From Streptomyces sp. NRRL F-525 (GTDB taxonomy: Bacteria > Actinomycetota > Actinomycetes > Streptomycetales > Streptomycetaceae): a stretch of DNA of 64,000 nucleotides. Position numbers and translations under genes: made by a program. The notes below the pieces were generated by a model, which saw nothing but the letters and a program-made list of their open reading frames with translations, made no database searches and had not been told where the DNA came from. Below, piece after piece: positions 23,095 through 31,638 of this stretch. The DNA lies in contig NZ_JNXE01000003.1 in assembly GCF_000716605.1 (NCBI RefSeq), positions 372,001 to 436,000 of the forward strand, given 5' to 3'. Numbering within the stretch: position 1 is the first letter of the stretch; each line of letters opens with the position of its first letter.

Positions 23095-24351
23095 CTACGG
23101 CACCCCCGCCTCGAACAGCACATACCCGGCGTACGACCCCGACGCGACCGCCGTGATCCCCAACAGCAGGCACAGCATGGGCAGTTGGAGGGTGCGGAGT
23201 CTGACGGCCAGCGGGATGAAGAGGGGGAAGCACGGGAGGAGATAGCGGGAGACGTTGCCGAAGATCTGCTGACTGCCCAGGACCAGGGCGAGGGTGAGCA
23301 GGGTGTAGACGATCAGGACGACCGGCGGGCGCAGGCGGATCAGGAGGGGGATCAGGAGTGCGGCCAGCAGGACGGTGAGCGCGGCGATGGTGTCTTCGAA
23401 GGGGAACGCGAACAGGTAGTCGAAGCGGCCGACCGCCATGGAGCTGAAGACGTCGGCGGTCTGCTTGCCGTAGTCGAAGGTGTGTCCCCAGGCGCCCTTC
23501 TGGAGCGCGAAGTAGCCGGCCAGGTTGCCCATGCGGTTGCCGACCCAGAGGAGGTAGCCGGTCAGGCCGAGCGGCGCGATCGCCATCGCGGTCCATGGGC
23601 CCGCGAGGTTCTCCCGGCGGCGGTGGAGTGTCTGGAGCGCGGCGACGATCAGGGCGGCGATGAGGGCGACGGCCGTGGGGCGGTTGAGACCAGCGGCGAA
23701 AGTGAGGACGCCCGCGGTGAGCCAGCGGTCGGTCATGACGGCGTGGCAGGCCCAGACGGCGAGGGCGATGTAGAGGGACTCCGAGTACGCCGACCACTCC
23801 ATGCCGGAGCCGGGCCAGACGGCCCACAGCCCGGCGGCGGCCAGTCCCGCCCGCCGCCCGCCGAACCGGGCCGTGACGGCGTAGATGCCGAGCGCCGCGG
23901 CGAACGACGCGACGACCGAGACCAGCATCCCGGAGCCGTACAGACCCAGGCCCGTGACGTCGGAGACGAGTCGCATCGTCGCCGGGTAGAGCGGGAAGAA
24001 GGCCGCCGAGTTGCCTTCGAGGGTGATCAGGCCGGTGGCGCCGGGGACTTGGACGAGCGCCGGGTGGTAGCCGTGGGCGGCGATCTGCTGGTACCACCAG
24101 CCGTCCCACGTGGCGAGTACGTCCCAGACGTGGGCGCCGCCGCCGAAGCGCGGGTTCCTCGTCCGGAAGCCGCCGTCGGAGTCGAGCAGGTACATGAACA
24201 CGGAGAAGCCGATGAGCTTCAGCACGCCGTACATCGCGAGCACCGGGCCGTAGTGGCGGGCCGTCCGGCGCAGAAACGCACCAACGTCCCGGTGAGGCAG
24301 ACCAGTTGCGGGCCGGGCGACGGGCGGGGTCAACGTCGTTGTGTCGCTCAT
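23095..24351 (-). CDS. multi-pass membrane glycosyltransferase (PIG-V / mannosyltransferase-like)
   Basis: A 418-residue protein with about ten hydrophobic helices. The region WDVLATWDGWWYQQIAAHGY (catalytic Asp-Trp-Trp type loop) and SAAFFPLYPATM match the mannosyltransferase family related to PIG-V and GT39-like enzymes, which transfer sugars from polyprenyl phosphates on the outer face of the membrane. ATG 24351 overlaps the stop of the upstream glycosyltransferase gene by 4 nt (ATGA), so the two are translationally coupled. Confidence 0.82.
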   Translation of the reverse strand: MSDTTTLTPPVARPATGLPHRDVGAFLRRTARHYGPVLAMYGVLKLIGFSVFMYLLDSDGGFRTRNPRFGGGAHVWDVLATWDGWWYQQIAAHGYHPALVQVPGATGLITLEGNSAAFFPLYPATMRLVSDVTGLGLYGSGMLVSVVASFAAALGIYAVTARFGGRRAGLAAAGLWAVWPGSGMEWSAYSESLYIALAVWACHAVMTDRWLTAGVLTFAAGLNRPTAVALIAALIVAALQTLHRRRENLAGPWTAMAIAPLGLTGYLLWVGNRMGNLAGYFALQKGAWGHTFDYGKQTADVFSSMAVGRFDYLFAFPFEDTIAALTVLLAALLIPLLIRLRPPVVLIVYTLLTLALVLGSQQIFGNVSRYLLPCFPLFIPLAVRLRTLQLPMLCLLLGITAVASGSYAGYVLFEAGVP

Positions 24352-25595
24352 ATCGCCGTCTCCTCCGCCGCACCGCGACGCCCGGCCGGAAACACCCAGG
24401 CCCGGAAGAGCAGGAACCGTACGAGAGTCGCGGCCAGGTTGGCGGCCACCAGCACGCCAACCTCCGTGGTGCGCGCGGGTGTTGGGGTCGTGCGGTGCAG
24501 GAGGGCCAGGGAGCCGCTGGTGAGGGCGAGGCCGACGGTGAAGACCAGGAGGCCCTGGGCCTGGTGGCGGAGGGCGCCGACCCGGCCTCGTAGTCCGAAG
24601 GTCAGGCGGCGGTTCGCGGCGGTGTTGGCGAGGGCGCAGAGCAGCAACGCCAGCGCGTTGGCGGCCTGTCCGCCCGTCGCCGGGCGCAACGCGACGTACA
24701 GCAGGACGTATCCGACCGAACTCACCGCTCCTACGGCGGCGAAGCGCAGGAGTTGGGCGGCCAGCCCGGCCGAGTGCGAGCCGTCGGCGGCGGCCCGGCG
24801 CAGGCCCGCCGTCGGGAGCGTGCCGCGCCCCAACTCCCGTCCTATGCGGGCGATTCCGCGCAGGTCGGCGAGTGCGGTGGAGAGGATGTCGACCCGGCTG
24901 TCGGGGTCGTCCACCCAGTCGACCGGTACTTCGTGGATACGCAGTCCGGCCCGCTCGGCGATCACCAGCAACTCGGTGTCGAAGAACCACCCCGAGTCCT
25001 TCACCAGGGGCAGCAGCCGCTCGGCGACATCACGCCGTACCGCCTTGAAACCGCACTGCGCGTCGGAGAAGCCGACGGCGAGGGTGGACCTCAACAGGGC
25101 GTTGTAGCAACGGGAGATGGCCTCCCGCTTGGGGCCGCGCACCACCCGGGAGCCCCGGGCCAGCCGGGTGCCGATCGCGAGGTCGGAGTGGCCGGAGATC
25201 AGCGGGGCGACCAGCGGGAGGAGCGCCGCGAGGTCGGTCGACAGGTCGACGTCGACGTAGGCGAGCACGGGTGCCCGTGACGCCGACCAGGCCGTGTGCA
25301 GGGCCCGGCCCCGGCCCTTCTCGGCCAGCCGTAGCCACTCCAACTCAGGTAGCTCGGAAGCCAGTTGGGCCGCTATGCGTGGGGTCTCGTCCGTGCTGGC
25401 GTTGTCCGCGATCGTGATGCGGAACGGGTACGGGAACGTCTCCGACAGGTGCGCGTGCAGCCGTCGTACGCTCGGTTCGAGGTCCTTCTCCTCGTTGAAC
25501 ACGGGGACGACCACGTCGAGGACCGGCTCGCTGTGGTGTGCCGACACCGGTGTGCGGAGCGGTAGTTGACCCATCCGACTCATCAGCTTTGTCAC
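24348..25595 (-). CDS. GT2 family glycosyltransferase fused to a GtrA-like membrane domain
   Basis: The 415-residue protein has a GT2 fold at ~25-250: VVVPVFNEE, DNASTDET, DVDLSTDL (DxD-type metal site), GFSDAQCGFKAVRR, and dolichyl-phosphate-synthase-like ordering. Residues ~280-400 form four membrane helices of the GtrA type (FAAVGAVSSVGYVLLYVAL...NTAANRRLTF). The first half likely charges polyprenyl phosphate with a sugar; the GtrA half would help flip or anchor it. The next gene, coupled by a 4-nt overlap, is a membrane transferase that could use that donor. Start GTG 25595; ATG 25583 or 25574 possible. Confidence 0.88.
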   Translation of the reverse strand: MTKLMSRMGQLPLRTPVSAHHSEPVLDVVVPVFNEEKDLEPSVRRLHAHLSETFPYPFRITIADNASTDETPRIAAQLASELPELEWLRLAEKGRGRALHTAWSASRAPVLAYVDVDLSTDLAALLPLVAPLISGHSDLAIGTRLARGSRVVRGPKREAISRCYNALLRSTLAVGFSDAQCGFKAVRRDVAERLLPLVKDSGWFFDTELLVIAERAGLRIHEVPVDWVDDPDSRVDILSTALADLRGIARIGRELGRGTLPTAGLRRAAADGSHSAGLAAQLLRFAAVGAVSSVGYVLLYVALRPATGGQAANALALLLCALANTAANRRLTFGLRGRVGALRHQAQGLLVFTVGLALTSGSLALLHRTTPTPARTTEVGVLVAANLAATLVRFLLFRAWVFPAGRRGAAEETAI

Positions 25596-25694
25596 GTTTC
25601 GTCCAGGTATGGTCGCTGCCGCAGGGCATGCCGGTATCGCCTGTCGGCGGTACTGCGGTCAGGGCTTACGGGTGGGGGTGGTCGGCCGGCCGGG

Positions 25695-26279
25695 TTATCC
25701 GGTGCCCGTCGCGCCCATGGACGCGGAGGTCTCCGTCGCCGGTGATGTCGTGGTCGTACTCGTCGAACTCGTCGAAGTGCCGTGCACCGTCGACGAGTTG
25801 GCCGTCCCCGTGCTCGAAGGCGGCGGGGCCGTGTCGGTCGAGGGCGGGCCCGAGGACGAGGTCGCCGAACCTCCGGTCGGGGTCGTGCTGGGTGAGGTGG
25901 GTGCCTCGGTGGTGCGGGTGGGTGTGGGGCTGGTGGTCCCGCTCGGGGTCGTGTCCGGTGTCAGGCTCGGGGTGGGCCCCGGGAGCGTCGGGCTCAGGGC
26001 GGGCCGGGGCAGCGGGGCCTGCGGCCTGTTGTCCACCTGGTCGTGGGGCAGCAGGAAGAAGCCGAGGCCGATTCCGGCGACGGCCAGGGCGGAGCCGACC
26101 GCCTTCTGGGCCACGCGGACCCGGCGCCTGGCCCGGACGCCGGAGCGGAGCCGGGTCCGGTGCCTGGGCTCGAAGGGGGCCGGTTCCTGGGTGTCGCGCA
26201 TCATCCGCGCGAGCTCCCGCTCGAAACGGTCGTAGCGCTCGGGGTGATCGTGGCGGTCGTAGTGATCGTGGTGGTCCAT
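25695..26279 (-). CDS. single-pass membrane protein with Ser/Thr/Pro-rich extracellular tail
   Basis: A 194-residue protein: His/Asp/Arg-rich N-terminus (MDHHDHYDRHDH), a cytoplasmic basic patch, one membrane helix (AVGSALAVAGIGLGFFLLP, ~60-80), then ~110 residues almost entirely Thr/Ser/Pro/Gly, likely extended and possibly glycosylated. It starts 13 bp after the stop of a SigE-family sigma factor gene on the same strand, so it is probably its co-expressed partner; an anti-sigma role is possible but no ZAS or other anti-sigma motif is visible. Confidence 0.7.
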   Translation of the reverse strand: MDHHDHYDRHDHPERYDRFERELARMMRDTQEPAPFEPRHRTRLRSGVRARRRVRVAQKAVGSALAVAGIGLGFFLLPHDQVDNRPQAPLPRPALSPTLPGPTPSLTPDTTPSGTTSPTPTRTTEAPTSPSTTPTGGSATSSSGPPSTDTAPPPSSTGTANSSTVHGTSTSSTSTTTTSPATETSASMGATGTG

Positions 26280-26292
26280 CAACTCCCCCTCC

Positions 26293-26799
26293 TCATCCCA
26301 CCGGTTCGATGACATCGCCGAGGATCCGGCGCAGCCGCGCCACGCCCCGTGACGCATGGGACCGGGCGGTGCCGACCGGACACCCCAGCACTTCGGCGAC
26401 CTGCCGGTCCGGCAGGTCCTGGTAGTAGCGCAGGACCACGGCGGCCCGTTGCGCGGGCGGCAGTTGGGCCAGCGCCGCCTCCAGCCGCGAGCGCTCCGCC
26501 ACCACGGCGGACACGTCCCCGGTCTCGGCGCGGTCGGGCAGCTGCTCGACCGGGCGCTCACCCCACCAGCGCCGCCGCGCCGAACGGGCCGCCGCCCGCG
26601 CCAGGATCTTGCGGACGTACGGCTCCGGTGCCTCCTCCGCGATTCTCGGCCAGGCGAACCAGAGCTTGACCATGGCCTCCTGGAGCAGGTCCTCGGCGCG
26701 GTGCCGATCGCCTCCCACGAGCAGACAGGCCAGATGGAACAACGCCGACCAGCGCGCTGCCACGAACCCGTCGAACCCGTCGGCCCGACTCTGTTCCAT
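26293..26799 (-). CDS. SigE-family ECF RNA polymerase sigma factor
   Basis: The 168-residue protein has a sigma-2 region (FHLACLLVGGDRHRAEDLLQEAMVKLW) and a sigma-4 helix-turn-helix (LPPAQRAAVVLRYYQDLPDRQVAEVLGCPVGTARSHASRG). This is the small 'SigE family' of actinobacterial ECF sigma factors (SigE in the TIGR sense, not S. coelicolor SigE). The gene downstream encodes a membrane protein likely linked to it. ATG 26799 is well placed. Confidence 0.92.
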   Translation of the reverse strand: MEQSRADGFDGFVAARWSALFHLACLLVGGDRHRAEDLLQEAMVKLWFAWPRIAEEAPEPYVRKILARAAARSARRRWWGERPVEQLPDRAETGDVSAVVAERSRLEAALAQLPPAQRAAVVLRYYQDLPDRQVAEVLGCPVGTARSHASRGVARLRRILGDVIEPVG

Positions 26800-27025
26800 C
26801 CGTACCGTCCACCGTCCCCGTTTCGGGCAAGCCCCTTACACAGAGAGAAAGGCCGTGGACCCCGTACCGCGCTGCACTTCGGGGCTGTGATCCGGGTTAC
26901 ATCGTTCCGGGGTGCGGGTGGTCAAGAGTCCGTCATGTGCGTTCCCGGCTGAGAGGGGCGGGGTCGGCGGACGTATGGGGAGGGCGAGCAGGCAGTACGC
27001 ACGATCCCCGACGAAGGGCACCTCC

Positions 27026-27568
27026 TTGATCCCGCGACGCATTGTCCTGAGCCTCGTCGCAGGCCTCGCCTCCACGCTGCTGCTGGGGGCGTGCGGTTCC
27101 TCGGACAGCGCCGGTTCCGGCGGCACGGCCACGGTGGCCCCGGCCGCGTCGGCTCCCACGGCCACGGCGACGGCCGCCTCGACACCGGCCGCCGGCGCCA
27201 CGACCACGGCGTACACCGTGACGGCCAAGGCGGTCGACGGTGTGGGCACCGTGGTCACCGACCCGAACGGAATGACCCTCTACCGCTACGACAAGGACGA
27301 GCCGAACCCGTCCAAGTGGACCTGCTCCGGAGCGTGCGTGAAGACGTGGATACCGGTGATCGTGCCGGAATCCGTGCAGACCTCGGGAGTCGAGAAGAGC
27401 CTCCTCGGCACGGTCCACCGCGACGGTCAGCCGCAACTCACCCTCGCCGGTTGGCCGTTGTACCGGTACGTCGGCGACACGGCGGCCGGACAGGCGAACG
27501 GCCAGGGCAAGGACGGCGAGTGGTACGCCGTCGCCCCGTCCGGACAGAAAACCGCTGCGACGGGCTGA
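27026..27568 (+). CDS. COG4315-type secreted repeat lipoprotein
   Basis: A 180-residue lipoprotein. The signal peptide (IPRRIVLSLVAGLASTLLLGAC) ends in an LGAC lipobox, followed by a Ser/Gly/Ala linker and two copies of the secreted-repeat domain, recognisable as GMTLYRYDKDEPNPSKWTCSGACVKTWIPV and LAGWPLYRYVGDTAAGQANGQG. Domains of this type are extracellular and of uncertain function, sometimes beside redox proteins. I chose TTG 27026 (GAAGGG 6 nt upstream) because it gives a compact signal peptide; an ATG at 26975 is in frame but gives a long odd N-terminus. Confidence 0.85.
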   Translation: MIPRRIVLSLVAGLASTLLLGACGSSDSAGSGGTATVAPAASAPTATATAASTPAAGATTTAYTVTAKAVDGVGTVVTDPNGMTLYRYDKDEPNPSKWTCSGACVKTWIPVIVPESVQTSGVEKSLLGTVHRDGQPQLTLAGWPLYRYVGDTAAGQANGQGKDGEWYAVAPSGQKTAATG

Positions 27569-27571
27569 CCC

Positions 27572-28336
27572 TCAGTCCTTGTAGTCGGGGGCGATCCGCT
27601 CCACGAGCCGCAGCAGTGCCGCCCACGCGAACTCGTACGCCTTGTCGTCCTGGAGGTCCGAACTGTCGTCCTCGCCGGTGAGTTGACGGGCCGTCAATTC
27701 GCAGACCTCGGGGCCGGGGACGACCAGCGGGGTGCCCGCCGCCGTAGCCGCGGTCTGGATCTCGCAGGCCTTGTCCAGGTAGTACATGCGCAGAAACGCC
27801 TGCGCGGGGCTCTCCCCTACGGTGAGCAGGCCGTGGTTGCGCAGGATCATCGCGGGGTGGCAGCCCAAGTCGGCGACCAGGCGCCGCTGTTCGGCGAGGT
27901 TGAGGGCGACGCCCTCGTAGTCGTGGTAGCCGAGCCTGCCGTAGAACTCCATGGAGATCTGGTTGAGCGGGAGCAGGCCGTGTTCCTGGGCGGCGACCGC
28001 GCAGCCGGCCCTGGTGTGGGTGTGCAGGACGCAGTGGGCGTCGGGGCGGGCCGCGTGGACGGCGCTGTGGATGACAAACCCGGCCGGGTTGACCGGGTGT
28101 TGGGAGTCCTCGACCGCGTGGCCGGACAGGTCGATCTTGACGAGGTTCGACGCGGTGATCTCCTCGAAGAGCAGGCCGTAGGGGTTGATCAGGAAGTGGT
28201 GTTCGGGGCCCGGAAGGCGGACCGAGATGTGCGTGAAGATCAGGTCGGTCATCCGGAAGTGCGCCACGAGCCGGTAGACCGCGGCGAGTTCGCGGCGCAG
28301 CCGGAGTTCTTCCGTGGAGACAGTGGTGGCGTACAT
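27572..28336 (-). CDS. class II aldolase/adducin family protein
   Basis: The 254-residue protein has the aldolase/adducin fold: FTHISVRLPG, HSAVHAARPDAHCVLHTHTRAG (zinc-binding His pair), and RNHGLLTVG. Family enzymes cleave or epimerise phosphorylated sugars (fuculose, rhamnulose, ribulose phosphates) or act on sugar acids. It lies downstream of a sodium/solute symporter on the same strand, so transport and breakdown of one substrate is plausible. The convergent lipoprotein gene ends 4 bp away. Confidence 0.9.
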   Translation of the reverse strand: MYATTVSTEELRLRRELAAVYRLVAHFRMTDLIFTHISVRLPGPEHHFLINPYGLLFEEITASNLVKIDLSGHAVEDSQHPVNPAGFVIHSAVHAARPDAHCVLHTHTRAGCAVAAQEHGLLPLNQISMEFYGRLGYHDYEGVALNLAEQRRLVADLGCHPAMILRNHGLLTVGESPAQAFLRMYYLDKACEIQTAATAAGTPLVVPGPEVCELTARQLTGEDDSSDLQDDKAYEFAWAALLRLVERIAPDYKD

Positions 28337-28397
28337 GAGGACCTTTCGATGAGCTACGGCACGTGCGGGTGCGGGTGGGAACTTCCGGAACAGCGGG

Positions 28398-29849
28398 TCA
28401 GACCACGCTCAACTCCGGTGCGGTGATGGCCTGTTCGCCTGCCAGGCGGCGGTGCCAGGCCTCGACCACGGCTTCCTCCGTCGGCTTGGTGAGGAGGCTG
28501 ACGGCGACGTAGGCGACCAGGCCGGCCAACAGGCCGTAGTAGATGGGCTCGTTGGCGAGGAGGCCGTCGGTCACCATGAGGACGATGACCGTGGTGCCGC
28601 CCGCGATCATCGAGGCCATGGCGCCGGGGAGGTTGCCGCGCTTCCAGACGAGGCCGCCGAGGATGGGCACCAACAGGCCGCCGACGAGCAGGTTGTAGGC
28701 GACGGTGAGGGCTTCGATGACGTCGCCGAGGGCGCAGGCGATGCCCATCGCCGCCACGCCGAGGACGACGATCGCGAGCCGGTTGGAGGCGATCTCGTCG
28801 TCCTGCGGACCCGTGGCCGTACGGCGGCGCAGGCGGGCCCAGATGTCGTTGTCGGCGACCGTCGCCGAGGCGATCAGCGCGCCGCTCGCCGTGGACATCA
28901 TCGCGGAGAGCGCGGCGGCCAGGACCAGGCCCCGGACGCCGGTGGGCAGGGCGTGCCGGACGATCGTCGCGAACGCGTCGTCGGCGCTGGCCAGTTGGGG
29001 GTAGAGGGACTTGGTGGCCATGCCGATGACGGCGCCTGCCAGGGCGTAGACCAGGCAGTAGACGCCGGCGACCGTGCCGCCCCAGGACGCGACTTTGTCG
29101 GAGCGGGCGGTGAACACCCGCTGCCATATGTCCTGTCCAATGAGCATGCCGAAGGTGTAGATCAGCACGAAGGTGACGATGGTCTGGCCGCCGATGGAGG
29201 TCGGGGAGAAGTAGCCGTCCGGGAGTCTGTCCGCCATCTCGGCGAAGCCGCCCGCCCGGACCACGGCGATGGGCAGCAGCAGGACGAGCACGCCGAGGCT
29301 CTTGACCACGAACTGCACCATGTCGGTGAGGGTGATGGACCACATGCCGCCGAGCGCCGAGTAGCCGACGACGATCGTGCCGCCGATGACGATCGCGACC
29401 CAGCGCGGGACGTCGAAGAGGACGTCGAAGACACTGGCGTACGCGATCGTCGAGGTCACCACCAGCATCAGCGTGTAGATCCACATCACCACGCCGGAGA
29501 TCACGGCGGCGGTGTCGCCGTAGCGCAGGGAGAGCATCTCGGCGACGGTGTAGACCTTGAGGCGGGCGATGCGGGCCGAGAAGAAGACCGACAGGGCCAG
29601 CAGTCCGAGGCCGATCGCGAAGACCATGGCGGCGCCGGAGATGCCGTAGGTGTAGCCCAGGCGTACGCCGCCGATGGTGGAGGCGCCGCCGAGGACGACG
29701 GCGGCCATCGTGCCGGTGTACATGAGCGGGCCGAGGCGTCGGCCGGCGACCAGGAAGTCGCTCTTGGACGCGGCGCGTTTCTTGCCCCACCAGCCCACGC
29801 CGATGATGCCCAGCAGGTATGCGGCCATGACGAAGTAGTCGACGGTCAT
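28398..29849 (-). CDS. sodium:solute symporter family (SSS) transporter
   Basis: A 483-residue membrane protein with about 13 helices and SSS-family features: MTVDYFVMAAYLLGIIGVGWWGKK start, FLVAGRRLG (sodium solute symporter signature region), GGASTIGG and TSTIAYASVFDV. ATG 29849 has GGAGGA upstream. Substrate unknown: sugar acids, allantoate, proline or pyruvate are all transported by relatives. With the aldolase downstream and the divergent PucR gene it forms a probable catabolic unit. Confidence 0.9.
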   Translation of the reverse strand: MTVDYFVMAAYLLGIIGVGWWGKKRAASKSDFLVAGRRLGPLMYTGTMAAVVLGGASTIGGVRLGYTYGISGAAMVFAIGLGLLALSVFFSARIARLKVYTVAEMLSLRYGDTAAVISGVVMWIYTLMLVVTSTIAYASVFDVLFDVPRWVAIVIGGTIVVGYSALGGMWSITLTDMVQFVVKSLGVLVLLLPIAVVRAGGFAEMADRLPDGYFSPTSIGGQTIVTFVLIYTFGMLIGQDIWQRVFTARSDKVASWGGTVAGVYCLVYALAGAVIGMATKSLYPQLASADDAFATIVRHALPTGVRGLVLAAALSAMMSTASGALIASATVADNDIWARLRRRTATGPQDDEIASNRLAIVVLGVAAMGIACALGDVIEALTVAYNLLVGGLLVPILGGLVWKRGNLPGAMASMIAGGTTVIVLMVTDGLLANEPIYYGLLAGLVAYVAVSLLTKPTEEAVVEAWHRRLAGEQAITAPELSVV

Positions 29850-30057
29850 CGGAGTCCTCCGGAAGCGGAATGAGCGGAGAGTTCGGAGAGAGTCGGCGAC
29901 CGGGTGCGGGCCGGGCCGGGACAGTGCCCTGCGGGTGGCATGACGATATCGGCGCACGCGCTGGCGTCGCAGTGGCGGAATGGTCCAATGTGGAGGCGCC
30001 TGTTGGATGAATCCGGCAGTCGCCCGTGATGCCCCCGCCCGGGAGGATGTCCCCCTC

Positions 30058-31635
30058 ATGACCGAGCCCACCGACGCCGAGCAGCCCTCCGTACCCCTGA
30101 GCGTCCTGCTCACCGACCCCGCCCTGGCCCTGCGCCAGATCGCGGGCCCCGCCGCCGGAGAGCACCGGGTCAGCACGGTCGGCACCACGGAGATCGAGGA
30201 CCCGTCGCCGTACCTGGTCGGCGGCGAACTGCTCCTCACCGCGGGCGTGCGCCTCCCGGCCGACGCTGAGGGCATCGACACGTATGTACGGGGCGTGGTC
30301 GGCGCCGGGGTGACCGCGCTCGGCTTCGGCGTCGTCCCCGTGCACGACGAGGTACCACCGGAACTGGTCGCCGCCTGCGACCGCCACGGACTTCCTCTGC
30401 TACGGCTGCCGCCCGCCACCCCGTTCGTGGCGGTCGGTCAGGCCACCTACGCGGCGATCGCCGAGGTCCGCAACCGTGAGCTGCGCGAGATCTCCCGGGC
30501 CCAGTCGGCGCTGGCCGCGGCCGCCGCCCGCCCGGACGCGCTGCGGGCGGTACTCACCCAGCTCAGCGGGCACACCGGCGCCTGGGCCGTCCTGCACGAC
30601 GCGCGGGGCAACGAGTTGTTCAGCGCCGGTCCTAGGCCCGCGGCGCCCACACCGGGACGGGTACGCGATCTCGCCCTGCGCACCATCGCCCGGGTCCGAA
30701 CGGGCGCCGCCGGCCGGTCAGTTCCCACCGCGGCGGCCGATCACGAGGGCGACACCCATCTGACCGTGCACACCCTGCCCGGCGCGGACGGCACCGCGAC
30801 GGCCCTCGCCCTCGGCCAGGCCGCCACCACTCCCCCGACTCTGGTGCAGCGCCAAGTCACCAGTACGGCAGCGGTGTTGCTGGCCCTGCTCACCAGTCCA
30901 CGGCACGCCCTGGGCACGGACACGCACAGCGCGGGCGCGCTGGTACGGCTGATGCTGGGCGCGGCTCCGGCGGAGGTCGCGGGCGATCTCACGCCTGCGG
31001 GGACTTCGGAGGCGGGCCACTGGGTCGTGGTCCACGGTCGGCACTCGTCCCCGCGCTCCACTCAGGACGACGGTCCGGCCCAACTCGCCACGCTCGGAAC
31101 GGCGTTGGGCACGCCCTACCTGTACATCGACGGCTCCGAGCTGAAGGCCCTGGTCGCCAGCGCACCGGACGCCCGCCCCGAAGTACCCGCACAGGCAGCC
31201 GACTTGGGCTGGGTGCTCGGGTTCAGTACACCCGCGCCCGCCTCGAAACTGGCGCACGCCGATGTCCAGGCCGGGCGGGCCCTGCAGCGCGCGATCGCGG
31301 CGCAGGTGCCCGCCGTCGTCCACACCAGGGACCCGCTCACCGTCCATGGGATCGTCCCGTCCGCCGACGCCCGGGAGTTGGCCCGGACCCGGTTCGCCCC
31401 GCTCGACGGTGCCGCGTCTCCGGGTGCCGCGATCCTCCTCGACACCCTGCGAACCTGGCTGACCCTGCACGGGAGTTGGGACCGTACGGCGGCGGCCCTG
31501 CACGTCCACCGGAACACCGTGCGGCACCGTCTGGCACGGATCGCCGAACTGCTCGATGTGGACCTGCAGGACCCCGGCGTGCGGATGGAACTCTGGTTCG
31601 CCCTGGACTGGTTGCCGGACGAGGACCGCTCTTGA
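30058..31635 (+). CDS. PucR family transcriptional regulator
   Basis: A 525-residue protein. The N-terminal PucR domain (~20-130; LLTDPALALRQIAGPAAGE...GGELLLTAGVRL) precedes a GGDEF-like linker and a C-terminal PucR HTH (WDRTAAALHVHRNTVRHRLARIAELL, ~490-515). In other bacteria PucR activates purine or ureide catabolism genes. Start is ATG 30058; GGGAGG lies 11 nt upstream. Divergent from the symporter-aldolase operon by 208 bp, so that operon is the likely target. Confidence 0.9.
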   Translation: MTEPTDAEQPSVPLSVLLTDPALALRQIAGPAAGEHRVSTVGTTEIEDPSPYLVGGELLLTAGVRLPADAEGIDTYVRGVVGAGVTALGFGVVPVHDEVPPELVAACDRHGLPLLRLPPATPFVAVGQATYAAIAEVRNRELREISRAQSALAAAAARPDALRAVLTQLSGHTGAWAVLHDARGNELFSAGPRPAAPTPGRVRDLALRTIARVRTGAAGRSVPTAAADHEGDTHLTVHTLPGADGTATALALGQAATTPPTLVQRQVTSTAAVLLALLTSPRHALGTDTHSAGALVRLMLGAAPAEVAGDLTPAGTSEAGHWVVVHGRHSSPRSTQDDGPAQLATLGTALGTPYLYIDGSELKALVASAPDARPEVPAQAADLGWVLGFSTPAPASKLAHADVQAGRALQRAIAAQVPAVVHTRDPLTVHGIVPSADARELARTRFAPLDGAASPGAAILLDTLRTWLTLHGSWDRTAAALHVHRNTVRHRLARIAELLDVDLQDPGVRMELWFALDWLPDEDRS

Positions 31636-31638
31636 TGC

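Noticed and set aside
28450..29870. Long open frame opposite the SSS transporter
   Set aside because: Asp/Gly/His-rich shadow of the high-GC gene on the other strand.
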